Shown piece by piece: positions 1-12,339 of a DNA stretch of 64,000 bases. Source of the stretch: Caenorhabditis remanei (taxonomy: Eukaryota > Nematoda > Chromadorea > Rhabditida > Rhabditidae). The notes beneath the pieces are model-generated. The model worked only from the letters and a program-made list of their open reading frames with translations. It had not been told where the DNA came from and searched no databases. The DNA lies in contig NC_071332.1 of assembly GCF_010183535.1 (NCBI RefSeq), forward strand, positions 3,534,001 to 3,598,000, read 5' to 3'. Position numbers and translations under genes: made by a program. Each line of letters opens with the position of its first letter. Position 1 is the stretch's first letter.

Positions 1-221
1 GATCAATACCAATATATTATTTCAAAAGTGATTTATGAGGCAATGCTTATTTTTGAGGTTCCGGGAAGAACTGGTCACTTCTCAGAATTTGCACTTTTCC
101 ATATGATCACTCCCGGTATCAAAGAGTTAATCTGGAATCTTTGAGTTCTTAACAGGTCCCCTGACTCTTCTTGCTCTTTTAAGAAAAATAGGAACCTGTC
201 ATGAAAAATAGAGCAGACTTA

Positions 222-345
222 GCTCTACATTTTTGTAGTTTGAAGTTTTTTGATAGCTATTCACGCTTTTGAGATAAGAGGAAGGGAGAGAGCGCAGACA
301 GTTAGACATTCTCGCGTCTCTGCGTTTCCGTTGTTTTACGCCGCA
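222..345. repeat. Fold-back repeat family, left half only
   Basis: Carries the family left arm (CTACATTTTTGTAGTT, then TAGCTATTCACGCTTTTGAG) and the core with GCGCAGACAGTTAGACA and TCTCTGCGTTTC. The right arm is missing, so this is a truncated copy. Confidence 0.6.
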
Positions 346-411
346 ATTTTCTCAGACCCGATGACATGCCACATTTTTGAATTTACATTGCTTGTGTAGA
401 TCAGAAATAGG

Positions 412-627
412 CCTCCATTTCTGTAGTTGACAACTTTTTCATTGCTATTCACGTTCTTGAGATATTTGCCCTTAAAAATGGTAGCTTTCCTTGGAGAGAC
501 GCAGACGACGAGAGTGTCTGACTGTCTGCGTCTCTCCTTTAGTCATTTTGGCGCCTCAGACTTTAATCCTTCATATCTCAATAGCGTGAATAGCTATCAA
601 AAAGTTGTCAACTACAAAAATGAAGCT
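412..627. repeat. Fold-back repeat family, complete copy
   Basis: Left arm TGTAGTTGACAACTTTTT..GCTATTCACGTTCTTGAG. Core GAGAGACGCAGACGACGAGA..CTGTCTGCGTCTCTCC. Right arm CATATCTCAATAGCGTGAAT..AAGTTGTCAACTACAAAAAT. The arms are reverse complements and the core is itself nearly self-complementary. Confidence 0.75.
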
Positions 628-902
628 CTTGACTTGGTCTACATAATGAATATAAATTTGAGAATATTTAGACAGTGAAATTTTCCCACCGAAACTTTTT
701 CTCCTATTTTTTTGTTCCGATGCTATTTAAGTAATTTCCGGACTAACAGATTAACTTTTTCGTAAAAAGTTCAAAAAATCTCTCTTAATTCCATCCCATG
801 GCTAACGCAGAAAAACACAAAAAATCAGCCATTTTCCAAGCGTTTTTTCGTAGCCTTATTTCAGTCTGAGTAATTCAAAAGTATACTTTTCAAAAACTTC
901 AA

Positions 903-1132
903 ATCCAGCTCTACATTTTTGCAGTTTACACTTTTCCTGTAACTATTCACACTTTTGAGATACGCACCTTTAAAAATGGTAGCTATCCCAGTGAGGTGGT
1001 TATAGACGCAGAGAAGCGAGAGTGTCTGACTGTCTGCGTCTCTCCCTTAGCCATTTTGGCGCCTCCGACTTTGAGCCTTCATATCTCAAAAACGTGAATA
1101 GCTATCAAAAAGTTGTCAACTACAAAAATGAA
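903..1132. repeat. Fold-back repeat family, complete copy
   Basis: Same architecture as the 412-627 copy. The left arm is diverged (CAGTTTACACTTTTCCTGTA) and the right arm is well preserved. The flanking unique sequence (AATGAAGC.CTTGA.TTGGTCTACATAATGAATATAAATT) is also shared with the first copy, so the two are probably a local duplication. Confidence 0.75.
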
Positions 1133-2429
1133 GCCCTTGATTTGGTCTACATAATGAATATAAATTTGAGAATAACTACACAGTAAAACTTTTTCTCTCA
1201 TTTTTTTGTTCCGATGCTATTCAAGTAACTTCCGGACTAAGATATTAACTTTTTTGCAAAAAAGTTCAAAAAATCAATCCCTCTTGATTCCTGATTTTCA
1301 ACTTTTTTTTCCTTCATCCAGCTGATTCACTTTTCTGCACTTTCTCTTCTCATTACCCTCATTAGTAGATCTCTCACATATACCAGTTCCTTCTGTTTTT
1401 TTGTTAGACTGAATACAATCCCCCCCCCCCCTCATTGACTCATTCGTTTTCAGACATATATTTTCTATATATTTCCCCCTTACAGACTGCCAATCTCATT
1501 GTTTTTTTCTCTTTTTTTGTGAGTTTTGAGTCACTTCGTTACCTTACTTCTCATTAGTCTCACCGTGAGAAAAAGTTCTGTGATTTTCAATGTCTCAAGT
1601 TTGAAATATGTACTTGGAACATATAAATTTATACAAATCTTGTTTTTTTTTTAAATTTCAAAACATTCTCCATGTAGTCAACAATAATTAAAGAAGAAAG
1701 AATTCTGAGTATACATAAACTCAAGAAGAAAAATTATATGTATTATTTGAGATTTATAGTCAGGTGAGAGCGTGCTCAAAGATCAGTTAGAAAATGGCGG
1801 GAAAATGGGGTTCTGGTGATTTCATATTGTTGCTCAGTCTCTATTTTTCTATCGCTTTTCTGCTTTTTTGAGTGGTTTTTTGCTCATTGAATGAGATTTT
1901 CTTCTAAAGACTCGGGTAAAATCTGAATTTAGGAATGTCCAGAAATCCCGGTGACTGAAACTGTAAAAATATAAAATCCAACAAAGGCAAAATCCGGGGA
2001 AGACCTAAATCTGGGGAAGACTAAATTCCAAGAAAGAAAAAATAAGTTAGTTAGATTCTGAAGTAGACTGAGATCTGGGGAAGACTAAAATCCGGGGAAG
2101 AACTTATCTGGATTGAAAAAAAACTAAAAAATCTAAAATTCGGGTAAGACCGAAAGAGCCCGGTCAAAGCTCAACTCGACTATAGGACGTTTGGAAATCT
2201 GACATTTGGAAATCGACTATAACATCTATCTTTCATTCTCTAAACATCCGTAATGTCTTAGTTGCGATCTGTGAGGGGAGAGACGCAGACAACGAGAGCG
2301 TCTATCTTCTCTGCGTTTCTCCTCACTCTCCTCGCTGATGGTTTGAAATTTTTTACCAAGTTTGACCCATTTTTTCAAGCTGTCATCTTAGAGTGAGCAA
2401 ATTGAAATTACATTGACTAAATAGAGAAA

Positions 2430-2634
2430 GTCTCGCTCTACATTTTTGTAGTTGACAACTTTTTGATAGCTATTCACGTTTTTGAGATATGATAGGTCAA
2501 AGGTGACGCATCGAGTAAGCGCAGACAGTCAGACACTCTCGTCGTCTGCGTCTCTCCAAGAAAAGCAACCATTTTAAAGGACGCATATCTCAAGAACGTG
2601 AATAGCTATCAAAAAATGGTCAACTACAAAAATG
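2430..2634. repeat. Fold-back repeat family, complete copy
   Basis: Both arms and the core (CAGACAGTCAGACACTCTCG, TCGTCTGCGTCTCTCC) are present. The core is in the opposite orientation to the 412-627 copy. Confidence 0.75.
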
Positions 2635-4095
2635 AAGATCTAGGTTTGATCTATACAAATAATTAAATTATTTTGGATTTGAACCAAATTAGACCAAGTT
2701 ACAGGCTGTCGAAAATTGATTTTTTGTTGGGATTTTTTTCTCACTATTCTCGTTATTCTCGTTCTAATTCTGACGTAGGGGTCACTTTCTCCGTTTAACG
2801 CCAGAACACACACACATTCAACTCAATCATATCATTGCTCTATTTGGTTTCATTCCTTCTAACAACATTTTTTCTTAAAGATTAAGCTGCATACTTTGTA
2901 GTTACCTTTGTAGTGTTTTTTTGATCAGATTAGCTCATTTAAGTTTCTAAACCAAAGTTGCCAAATGTCTCTTGTTTTGACAGCTGATTCCCGATTCCTA
3001 ATTGATTTCTCAACGACCAAATCCTTTCCTTTTTTTCCAGTGACCACTATGTACACTCATAATTTATTATAACTAATTACCTTCCCAATCAACTTTGAAC
3101 CTTTCACTTACTTATTAGATCAAAAAAACTTCTGATCTTTGATCTCCCCTTTTGATATTTGAAAGTAGTCACGTAATATGTAGTCATCTTTTATAGTGCT
3201 CATCGAGGTGTGAAATTTGAAAACTTTTTCTTTTTTTTCTAGAAACTAATGAAACAGTCTAGCCCTTCTTAATAAGAATGCGTTGGTGTTTTTGTTCTAG
3301 AATTCTAGAATTTTCTAGAAAAAGTTTTCCCTCCCCAGATTTTTAATCAGCTACATGTGGTAGAATTTTGAATATTGTTCCCGGAAATTCTAACAATCAG
3401 TTTTATTATTTTTCCGGTGTTCCTTTCTCAAATTAATTCAACGGAACCAGAACAATCAAATATATTTTACCTGGAAGTTAGAAAAGAACCTTCTACCTAA
3501 CATCATATTAACAATATTCTCTTTTTTATTCCCTTTTTCTTTTCCTTTTTAAGGATTAAGCGGTATACTTTGTAGTTAGTGAGCTATTCAGTTTTTCATC
3601 TCTTTTTTTTCGAATGAATTCATTAGAATATCTCTATTCTAAAAGTGCTCGAGCATTAAGATCAATTTATCTACCTAACAAGAATTCGGGGCGGAGTGGA
3701 AGTGATTCATCCGATTTCATTCTGTCTGATTCGTTCTAGTCACGAGAGCGGCTTGTATGTGTGTAACGTGTCATTAGAAATGGCGAGTTTTTGGTTTGTT
3801 TTCAAAAATTTTGGTTAAGATATCTCAAATTTATATGTTTTTGTCTCATAGTCTTTACTCGTTTTTTCCCAGATTTTGCGTTAAGCGCGATTTTTTCTTC
3901 CACTAGTTTCAATTTCCATTTGTTTAACCGGCTCTATTCCAGCATGTTCTTTAAAACTCGAACGTTGTTCAAATATTTTTTCTGGGACGTCTAAATATTC
4001 AAAACTATATTTTGGATTTTCAAGGGGCGTCTAAATATTCTTTGGGGCGTTGAATTGTTTTGATACGGGACGTTTGACTTTTTAAGGGACACCTA

Positions 4096-4542
4096 CAGTA
4101 CCGGACAAAAAGGTTTCAATTTTGGCTGTTTTCAGTGGACCAACTTTGACAGTGTATTTCGGTGTCACTTGATTGTCCGACAAACTCAAGTTAATTTGGG
4201 TAGGACAGAGCAAAAATAGCACTTCATTTTTGTAGTTGACCATTTTTTGTAGGGACACTACCATGAAAGTTACAGGTAAAGAAACCCATTACTCCCTGAA
4301 ATCGACTAATTTCAATGCAAATTAGCGAAATTTTGGAGCTTTTCACTTTGATATCCTGTAACTTTCAAGATAGTGTCCCTACAAAAGAATGGTCTACTAC
4401 AAAAATGACGTACTATTTTTGTTCTGTTCAGCCCCCATAAACTTTAGTTTGTCGGACAATCAGGTGACGCCGAAATAAACTATCAAAGTTGATCATTTTA
4501 CACTGAAAACAACCAAAATTGATACCTTTTTGTCCGGTAGTG
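4096..4542. mobile_element. Tc1/mariner-like MITE, 447 bp, TA target duplication
   Basis: Long imperfect inverted repeat. The left end starts CAGTACCGGACAAAAAGGT and the right end closes ACCTTTTTGTCCGGTAGTG, each flanked by TA (4094-4095 and 4543-4544). The arms stay complementary for most of their length, around a centre near 4320. It has no coding capacity. TA flanks and a fold-back structure are the usual marks of a non-autonomous Tc1/mariner derivative. Confidence 0.8.
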
Positions 4543-6179
4543 TAAACTGGAATATAATATGTTTAACCTCCCCCAGATTGGTCTTATCAGAACTCTTTTT
4601 CCTAGAATTTGTCTTTTTTTCCTCATTGTTATTCTTCCTCAAATTTCACCATTCTCAAATATTCTGTGCTAAGTGTTCTAGTCCTCTGGATTTCATCTTT
4701 ACCGGCAATTTTCTTCATCCTATAAAGGTTTGAAAACGTTTTGAATTATTTCTTCAACATGTTCAGTGTCGTTCCTTTTCTTCAAGCTCGGTTATTCTAA
4801 AATTCAGTTTTATCTGAATTTACCTAATCAGGATTATATTTTTCCAACTTCTATAGGTTATACCTCCCCCGTTTTTGTGTGGGACACAATTCTTCTTATA
4901 TGAATATAACTTTCTTCCGATATCAGTTTTCTCAGATTTTCATGTATTCCGTATCCTAATTACCCTGAACTTTGTCTCCCCCTGATTTCTGCTTCATCGG
5001 CTTTTTTCGATTTTAATTTTCCCTTTTGGCAACCTGGGATTTTCATTTATTTGAATCTCAACTTCCGCTGAATTCATTTTTAATGCCTTTTGCTTTTGGT
5101 TATCCCCGAATGTTATCTCATTCAGGTTTTATCATCAATCAATAACCACTTCACTCAAATCCTAAAATTCCTATTTCAAGATCACGATTCTATGTCAAAT
5201 TACTGCTTGCTGATAGACTAAGTCTCAAATGCCATGACAAAAATTATGCACTCCGGCAGTATTCAGAGATCATATTTCCAGCATCTCCTTTTCAACATTC
5301 TGACCAGAAAATTCTTCTTCTTCTTATTCACCACCAAATTTCCATATTTGCCTATATCACGCTTCTCAAGTTGGTGATTTCTAAACAAATCTCATAACTT
5401 AGTAAAAAAGTGCGCTCTATTCAAATTAGTCCACAAAGTACAGTGGAGCGTGTTTAACGCAAGATTACTGTCCTTCAAGTTCCATTCAAGACGGGTGGGG
5501 TACTGTAGCAGTCCTTCCTTGTCCCTAATTAACCCCAAGACACTTTTTGTTATTTTGTTAATGATAGTTTCCTAGAATCGTACAACTCTCACTATACGGT
5601 AACCTCATGGGGACCCGAATCCTCAGAATCCTCGATATTTATCTATTTGACGCCCACTATGTTGTTATTCGCATTTCGTATTGTGATGCAACTCGTTTTA
5701 GTGAAACTTAATGAGTGAAGCTTAATGAAAATTGGATATTGCATAAGCCTGACTTTCTAGAAGTTTCTCTCCGATATCACCTGCCATTTCATTCCTTCTA
5801 AATGAGTTTTTGCTTCTTGTTTTTACATTTTCTGATAATATTTATATGACAAGTATTATAAAATTTCAAAACAATGCAATGCGGAAGCATGCTTGACTGA
5901 CTTCATTTTAGAATTTACATCAGTCTCCGCTCCTTCTTTTGCTGGTTGCCACTAGTGATATGTGTACAACTTATTATTATGGTCACCACAGCGAGACAAA
6001 TCTTGTTATCAGAACTTTTTTCTTCTTCTTCTTCTAATTGGATATAGATTTTTTAAGGCTAGGTCTTTTTTATGATGTCATTAACTTTAAAAATCTCTTA
6101 AAACTTTAATTTTCGTCAAAGGTGATATTCCTACAGAAACTACTCTCCAAAAATGAAAGACTTTAAAAATTCTAGCACC

Positions 6180-6960
6180 ACTAAAAGTTGAAAACGTGAG
6201 GATTCTGAATCTGTAATCAATTTCGGCATATGAACAGAGATACACCCAAAAATGATGCTGAAACTCTACCTAAGACAAATATTTCCTCTACAAAACCTAT
6301 ATTTTCAGAAAGCTTAAGATAAGAGGATTCTGAATCTGTACTCAAAATTTTTCAAACATAAAAACTTGGCGAGATACACGCATTGTTAGTGATACGGTTC
6401 TGAGGAAATGTTGTGTAGCTTTGGTGATGGTTTAGAGACTAATAAATTGAAGTTCTCAAGAAGAAATTTATAGTTTCAAAAACCTGACGTTTTGAGAATT
6501 TCAAATCAATTTTTAGATTTAGTGTACCATTAAAATTAACCGAGATGCGATACTTTAAAGTTTGGGACTTTCATGTGACTTCAAACGAAAAACACGTCAA
6601 AAATCAAAGTACCGTATCTCGCTTAATTTTGACTTTGCACAAAATTTAAAAGCAGATTCAGAATCCTCACGGCTTCAGCTTTCCAGATGTATACATTTTG
6701 TGCAGGATTTTCCTAATTTAAATTATGTTAATGAGCACACAAAACTTCTTGTATCTCCGTTCATTTTAGTCCTACACAAGTTTTGAAAACAGATTCAGAA
6801 TCCTCACGACTTCAGCTTCTCAGATGTATAAATTTTGTGGAAAATTTTGCCATGTGCACATGAAACCTCTTGTATCTCCGTTCATTCTTTTCCCATACAA
6901 ATTTTGAAAACAGATTCAGAATCCTCACGTCTCCAGCTTTCTAGATGTATAAAAATGGTC
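6180..6960. repeat. Dispersed and tandem repeat with core AGATTCAGAATCCTCA
   Basis: Three head-to-tail units of about 115-130 bp end near 6680, 6830 and 6960. Each has ACAGATTCAGAATCCTCACG, then CTTCAGCTT and AGATGTATA, and the last two also carry TTGTATCTCCGTTCATT. Two inverted relatives (GAGGATTCTGAATCTGTA) lie near 6200 and 6325. A further copy is at about 57520, in intron 1 of an SRX gene. Nothing coding. Confidence 0.6.
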
Positions 6961-7566
6961 GCAATGCCTTATCAGATGTTCTGTGATTCTCATAATTTCT
7001 AAAAATAACAAATAAACTCGATGATTCTCCTCCTCTTCTATACATATACACACATGTACGAACAAATGCAAATTTTATATCGTGTTTCATATCCATAATC
7101 CTTCTCATTCTCCGATCCCCCATTGTATTCCACAATATGTATTGTGATTGTGCGTGACGTAAACAGAGTTCTCTCACTCTCCCTCTCTCTTCTACTCAGC
7201 CAATGCTTTCAGTCCGTTGATTTGCACCTGTTATTTCTCTTCTCTTTTTCTTATTCATTTTCGCATGTCCCCCTCAGCGACCACGTCGTCGTCGAGTTAC
7301 TTGAGGCAAGATTTCGAGAATTCTCGCTTTCTGTTTATCACGAGATTCTTGCCATTTCTCACTTTTTAAATGGCTGGGTGTAGTGGTGATAATTATCGTG
7401 AAATGGAAAAAAATGACAGAATATTTTTTTTTCGAAGAATCTGTCAAATAGCGTCATGGCGTCCCCAGAGATAGTTAAAAGATTGTTCACAAAGTTTGAC
7501 CCATTTTTTCAAACAGACACCTTAAAATGAGAAATTTGAAATTACATTGACTAAATAGAAAAAGTC

Positions 7567-7796
7567 TCGCTCTACATTTTCGTAGTTGACAGTTTTTTGA
7601 TAACTCTTCACGCTTTTGAGATATGAGAGGTCAAAGTTTGGGTAGAGAGAGTAGGGGAGAGAAGGAGGGCGCTAACAGTCAGACACTCTCGTCGTCTGCG
7701 TTTCTTACATACCTCAAGAACGCTACCATTTTCAAAGACGCATATCTCAAAAGCGTGAATAGCTATCAAAAAGTTGTCAATTACAAAAATGTAGAC
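7567..7796. repeat. Fold-back repeat family, complete copy
   Basis: Arms CTCTACATTTTCGTAGTTGA and CAATTACAAAAATGTAGA with the CAGTCAGACACTCTCGTCGT core. It shares an extra left flank (TTTGACCCATTTTTTCAA .. TTGAAATTACATTGACTAAA) with the copies at 2430 and 8602, so the full element may be longer than the arms. Confidence 0.75.
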
Positions 7797-8311
7797 CTAT
7801 TTTTGATCTACACAACCAATGTAAATTCAAAAAAGTGGCATGTCACCGGGCCTCAAGAACATAGCTCTAAGTAAACCTTTTTGTCACTTTTTTGAAGTTA
7901 ATTCTCATTGCTTTTCTATCAAATTCGTTTTCAAATTTATATCTAATCCTCGAGACTTGGTTTTCAAAGCAACTTGACAATAGGCTACGTGACTAACATG
8001 AAAACTTTGTCTCTGATAAATCCGGACAAACTAGATTGTCGCCACTTCAAACTTAGCGTCCAGCTTGCATCTTTCTACAGTAGTCAAGTAGAGCGCAGTT
8101 GGTCCTCCATGGATTACGTCACCTGATGAAATAGGAAGATTCTTCGAAAACAAAACTTCTGATTCCTCCTCTCTTCTCATTTTCTCATTTACCCCCAAAC
8201 TACGCCTCCTCTCAAATTTTAGGTTTTTCCACTTCATGCCTTCTGATTTTAAACTTTTGCTTTCTCCCCTTTATTCTTTGTTTTTCCCCTTTTCTTCACG
8301 AGAAAATTTAT

Positions 8312-8323
8312 TTCATTTTTCAG
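8312..8323 (+). promoter_or_regulatory. 3' splice acceptor in the gpa-3 5' leader
   Basis: A strong nematode acceptor (CATTTTTCAG) lies 32 bases before the gpa-3 ATG and follows a pyrimidine-rich stretch. No upstream coding exon fits. It is therefore either the trans-splice site for a spliced leader or the end of an intron in the 5' leader. The sequence alone cannot tell these apart. Confidence 0.55.
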
Positions 8324-8355
8324 GTTTTGAGCAACGAACTTATCTAGGAGCCAGC

Positions 8356-11300
8356 ATGGGATTATGCCAGTCTGCGGAGGACAAAGAGTTGACTCTGAAG
8401 TCGAAGGCGATCGACAAGGAGATGATGGCCAATCATATGTCACAGTCGAAAGTTGTCAAACTGCTTCTTCTTGGTTCGTCAATTAATCAGTTTTGGAAAA
8501 AAAAATGTTGTAAAATTTTTCATCAACTTTGACCCATTTTTTCAAGCTGACGTCTTAGAGTGAGCAATTTGAAATTACATTGACTAAATAGAAAAAGTCT
8601 CGCTCTACAATTTTGTAGTTGATAATTTTTTGATAGCTCTTCACGCTTTCGAGTTATGAAGGGTCAAAGTTTGGACATGGGGAGGGGGAGGGCGCAGATA
8701 GTCAGACACTCTCGCTTCTCTGCGTCTCCCCTCTCTCGCTCCGTATTGCCGGATAGGTTGTCATCTTTAAAGGCGCGTATCTCAAAACCATGAATAGCTA
8801 CAGGAAAAGTGTAAACTACAAAAATATAGAGCTAGGTTGGAAGTTTTTGAAAACTATACTTTTGATCTATTCTGACTAAAGTAGGGCTAAGAAAAAACGA
8901 TTGGAAAATGGCGTTTTTTTCGATGGGAACTAATTTGTTAGTCACACATTTTCTAATAAGTTCATGAGAATGGAACTTTCGATATTAGTCGATGGCCTTC
9001 TCAAAGACCTCCACTCTTTTCATTTAGACGTCATTCGGTCATGCGAAATCCAATTTTTGGTTTTCAGCTGTCCTTACAAGCTTTTCTACGAAATTAAATA
9101 TCGCCTTTCAGGAGCCGGAGAGTGCGGAAAAAGTACAGTACTAAAACAGATGAGGATTCTTCATGACCACGGATTCACAGCCGAGGAATCAGAGCAGCAG
9201 AAGAGTGTAGTATTCAATAACACACTTCAGGCAATGATATCAATATTAAAAGGGATGGAACTACTTCGGATGACATTCGACAAACCAGTCCGGGAAAATG
9301 ACGCGAAATTTGTGATGGAGGCTCATAAAATGCTCCAGGAGGCGAAGGTTTTTCCAGAGGAGTTGGCGAACGCACTTATAGCTTTGTATGCGGATAAAGG
9401 GGTACAACAAGTGATGGCAAAGGGAAACGAGTTCCAGATGCCAGAGAGTGCGCCACAGTAAGCCCGTTTATAAGACACTTAACAACCTAATTCCCTGTTT
9501 TTTTCTTTCAGTTTCCTTGGAAGCCTCGACAGAATCAAAATGCCCGATTACACGCCCACTGAGCAGGATATTCTATTGTCGAGAATCAAGACCACCGGTA
9601 TTGTGGAGGTTAAGTTTCAGATGAAGAGTGTGGATTTTAGGTGAGACTTGATACCATGTCATGTTAAGTCATAAGGGTTTCAGAGTATTTGATGTGGGGG
9701 GTCAACGATCGGAGAGAAAGAAGTGGATTCATTGTTTCGAGGATGTGAATGCGATTATCTTTATTGCAGCGATTTCGGAGTATGATCAAGTCTTGTTTGA
9801 GGATGAGACAACGGTTAGTCGGAAATGGGAGGAGTCTGTTTTGCAACATCGCCGCACAGTTTATACCGAAACCTTAGATCGCTGATGATGCCGCTACTTT
9901 CTCATGAAATAGTTATGCTTCTAACTCATGTCGAGTCAAAACTACAATAGCATCCCTTCTGGCCGGTAGACTTCCGTTCTGATTTGCTCCACAATTGGAG
10001 AATGGACTTCCCCCTTTTTTTCTGTGAATAACAACATTTTTGTGTTATGGTGAGGTGTGAAGGCGGAGGTGGGCACGAGGGAAAAGTCATGGAGTCCATT
10101 TAGAGATATTTGACGTGACTTATATCATTGAAAAGCTGAGAAAACGCTGATTCCAAATATATATACAATTTTTGCCCTTGAAGCCTGGTATTTGAGAAAA
10201 ATGGGCTTTTTCTCATGTCAAAACTTGTTAGGAGTCGAAACTTAGACCCCATTTTCCCCCCGAATACCAGGTCTCGAGGGCAAAAACTGAATATATATTT
10301 GGAATCAGCGTTTTCTCAGCTTTCTAACGATCACCAAATCGACCTTTGGCTTAGTTATAGCTAAAAATGTATTGCTCATGAAAGACCGGTTCGCATCAGA
10401 CCGAAAATTACTTTCGGTGAAGGCTTTGCTCAAATTTCAATATTTTCACCAATTTGGTTCCTAACCGGTGTAGAATTTTATAAGAATTCTAAATATGCAA
10501 TTAGTTTTTTTATAGCCTAAATAAGAACTGAGATACATGCCAAACTACATGACGATTATTAAACTCCTAAGTTTTGCCAATGTTAAATTTTATGGAAAAC
10601 TTGAATATGTAAAAATGAAAGCCGAAAAAGTATTCTGTGTTATCAAAATCTAGCTTAACTTTTTGAATTAAAATTTTATGAGGATTTCAAAAATCATAAC
10701 GGTTTTTTCTCATGGTTTTATTGAATAGAGATATGATCGAAATCCGGCAAACTTTATTAGCCCGACATGTTTCTTACAAACGTGCTCTACCGAAATCGAA
10801 GGAAATTGTGTGTGAAATCGAGAGACACAGAGAAAAAAAGACATTTCTCTAGGCCGTTTCGGTGGAGCGCTGTTGTAAAAACTGTGCCGAGCTAATATTA
10901 AGAGATTTTTTTCGATTTTGCAAATAAACTCAAAATTTCACGAGAATTCGAAATATGTAATCAGATATCTAATAACTTTTTACGCTAGTGATAATTGGCC
11001 AATTAACAATACCTTGAACACCTCCTCAGAATTTTATAAGGACTTCGAATATCTGAACAGTTTTTTGCTAGCTAAACTATTAGCAGAGATATTAGCTTGC
11101 AGAATGCCAAATTTCACAAATCAACAAGATTCTGAATCTCTAATTCCAGAACCGAATGATCGAATCAATGCGCCTGTTCGAATCAATCTGTAACTCCCGA
11201 TGGTTCATCAACACCTCCATGATTCTCTTTTTGAATAAAAAAGACCTGTTCGCCGAGAAGATCAAGCGTACCTCAATCAAATCGGCATTCCCCGATTATA

Positions 11301-11540
11301 AAGGTAAGTAGGGCATGCCTCAGTTATTGTCATCTGTCATCTGTCACTTCAGGAGCACAAACCTACGACGAATCGACACGCTACATCGAGGAAAAGTTCG
11401 ACGGTCTGAACGCGAATCCCGAGAAGACGATATACATGCATCAGACGTGCGCGACGGATACCGATCAGGTGCAGATGATTCTCGACTCCGTCATCGACAT
11501 GATCATCCAGGCCAACTTGCAAGGATGCGGTTTGTACTGA
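8356..11540 (+). CDS. gpa-3: Heterotrimeric G-protein alpha subunit, GPA-3 orthologue
   Basis: Exons 8356-8473, 9112-9457, 9512-9640, 9684-9813, 11150-11303 and 11353-11540 join in frame to 354 residues, the length of C. elegans GPA-3, and the product reads almost identically. All G-alpha motifs are present: MGLCQS at the N-terminus (Gly2 myristoylation, Cys4 palmitoylation), P-loop GAGECGKST, switch [10 protein letters not shown], switch [14 protein letters not shown], guanine contacts NKKD and TCAT, and C-terminal GCGLY with the pertussis-type Cys at -4. It binds and hydrolyses GTP at the inner face of the plasma membrane. In C. elegans it acts in chemosensory neurons (dauer pheromone, chemical avoidance), which fits the SRX receptors nearby. 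Intron 1 holds a fold-back repeat and the 1.3-kb intron 4 a palindrome. The gene is intact. Confidence 0.97.
8602..8832. repeat. Fold-back repeat family, copy inside gpa-3 intron 1
   Basis: Arms CTCTACAATTTTGTAGTTGA and GTGTAAACTACAAAAATATAG, core CAGATAGTCAGACACTCTCG. It lies wholly between the donor at 8474 and the acceptor at 9111, so splicing would remove it. Confidence 0.7.
10105..10335. repeat. Palindromic repeat in gpa-3 intron 4
   Basis: Left arm AAAGCTGAGAAAACGCTGAT..CCAAATATATA..TTTTTGCCCTTGA is the reverse complement of right arm GGGCAAAAACTGAATATATA..CAGCGTTTTCTCAGCTTT. Relatives occur at 36790-36900 (half) and 44260-44515 (both arms), so this is a dispersed fold-back family. Confidence 0.65.
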
Positions 11541-12339
11541 AATGTTTGTCACCTTTCCCTCTCTATCGTTCTATTGCCTGTACTATGCAAGTGCGCTCCA
11601 CCGGAGTGTCAGTGGAGCGCACTTGCTACACCAGTGTCCTCTATTTATACAAATCAATATACATTTTTGTTCTTTCTTTCCCCAAAAATCTTCTTTCTCT
11701 GTCGTTTCCCTCGGTTTTTGTCTCATTTTTCTTGCTTTCAGGCCTGTAACCCTAACCGCGATCGCTGATCTTCTGTACACTTCTCTATTCTTGCACCACC
11801 ACCACGGGTTTGCTCCGATCTATAATCCTTCCTTCCCCCTCTTCTATTTTATTTTTGTTGTGTCTCTAACCTGGTAGTTTCTTTTTTTTAATTCGGAAAT
11901 TCGAAAAACTAATTTTATTAAAAAAAGAATATTTGGTGGGGCGCGAGTGCCGAGTTCATAAACGCCCTGACGACCAACTCGATTATCCCCTGTGTGGCGC
12001 AGCTGGTTGCGTTTTGGGGCGCCGCACCGAGTCTCCCGGGTTCGACTCCCCGCCTCACCAAATGTCTTTTTTTCTTTTTTGCTTCTCTTTTATTGTGCTC
12101 GGATTTCATCAGATTCTTTGCCGGTGTCCCCTCTTCCCCCATCTCTTCCCCTCTTAAATCATATTGTGACACTTTTCAATTCTTACATTTCCCTCTTTTT
12201 GTATATTTATTTGTCTCTCGTTTCTCTCATTCCCTCACTTGCATTATGTAAAACAATTCAAATCAGAAAAAGTAAACAATAAAAATTCGAAATAAAAACT
12301 GATAAAAAACAAGTGATAACAAGAAAGTGAAGAGAAGAA
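11541..12339 (+). other. gpa-3 3' flank and transthyretin-like gene promoter
   Basis: Pyrimidine-rich DNA without a gene. It holds an inverted pair GTGCGCTCCACCGG / AGTGGAGCGCACTTGC at 11590-11628 and the tRNA-like element listed separately. No clear poly(A) signal was assigned. Confidence 0.5.
11932..12062 (+). repeat. tRNA-derived element with intact A and B boxes
   Basis: TGGCGCAGCTGG fits the A box and GGTTCGACTCC fits the B box of an RNA polymerase III internal promoter, about 40 bases apart as in a tRNA. A normal cloverleaf does not form: the 3' strand GCCTCACC has no partner immediately 5' of the D arm. Instead the whole unit is bounded by an inverted repeat, ATTTGGTGGGGCG and CGCCTCACCAAAT, whose left half lies 60 bases upstream. 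It looks like a tRNA pseudogene or tRNA-derived SINE that has become palindromic, rather than a working tRNA gene. Confidence 0.45.

Larger units (their letters stand above)
1..8311. other. Repeat-rich upstream DNA without a recognisable gene
   Basis: No open frame here has coding character, a start with downstream splice sites, or a recognised protein family; the short frames lie in repeats or T-rich DNA. The stretch holds four fold-back repeats (listed), a TA-flanked MITE at 4096-4542 and tandem repeats at 6180-6960. It also has two copies of a motif with the core ATACTTTGTAGTTA near 2.89 and 3.56 kb. It probably includes the distal promoter of gpa-3, but no specific element is supported. 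Confidence 0.6.

Noticed and set aside
11990..12062. Functional tRNA gene
   Set aside because: A and B boxes are good but no acceptor stem or proper anticodon stem forms, and the unit is part of a palindrome.
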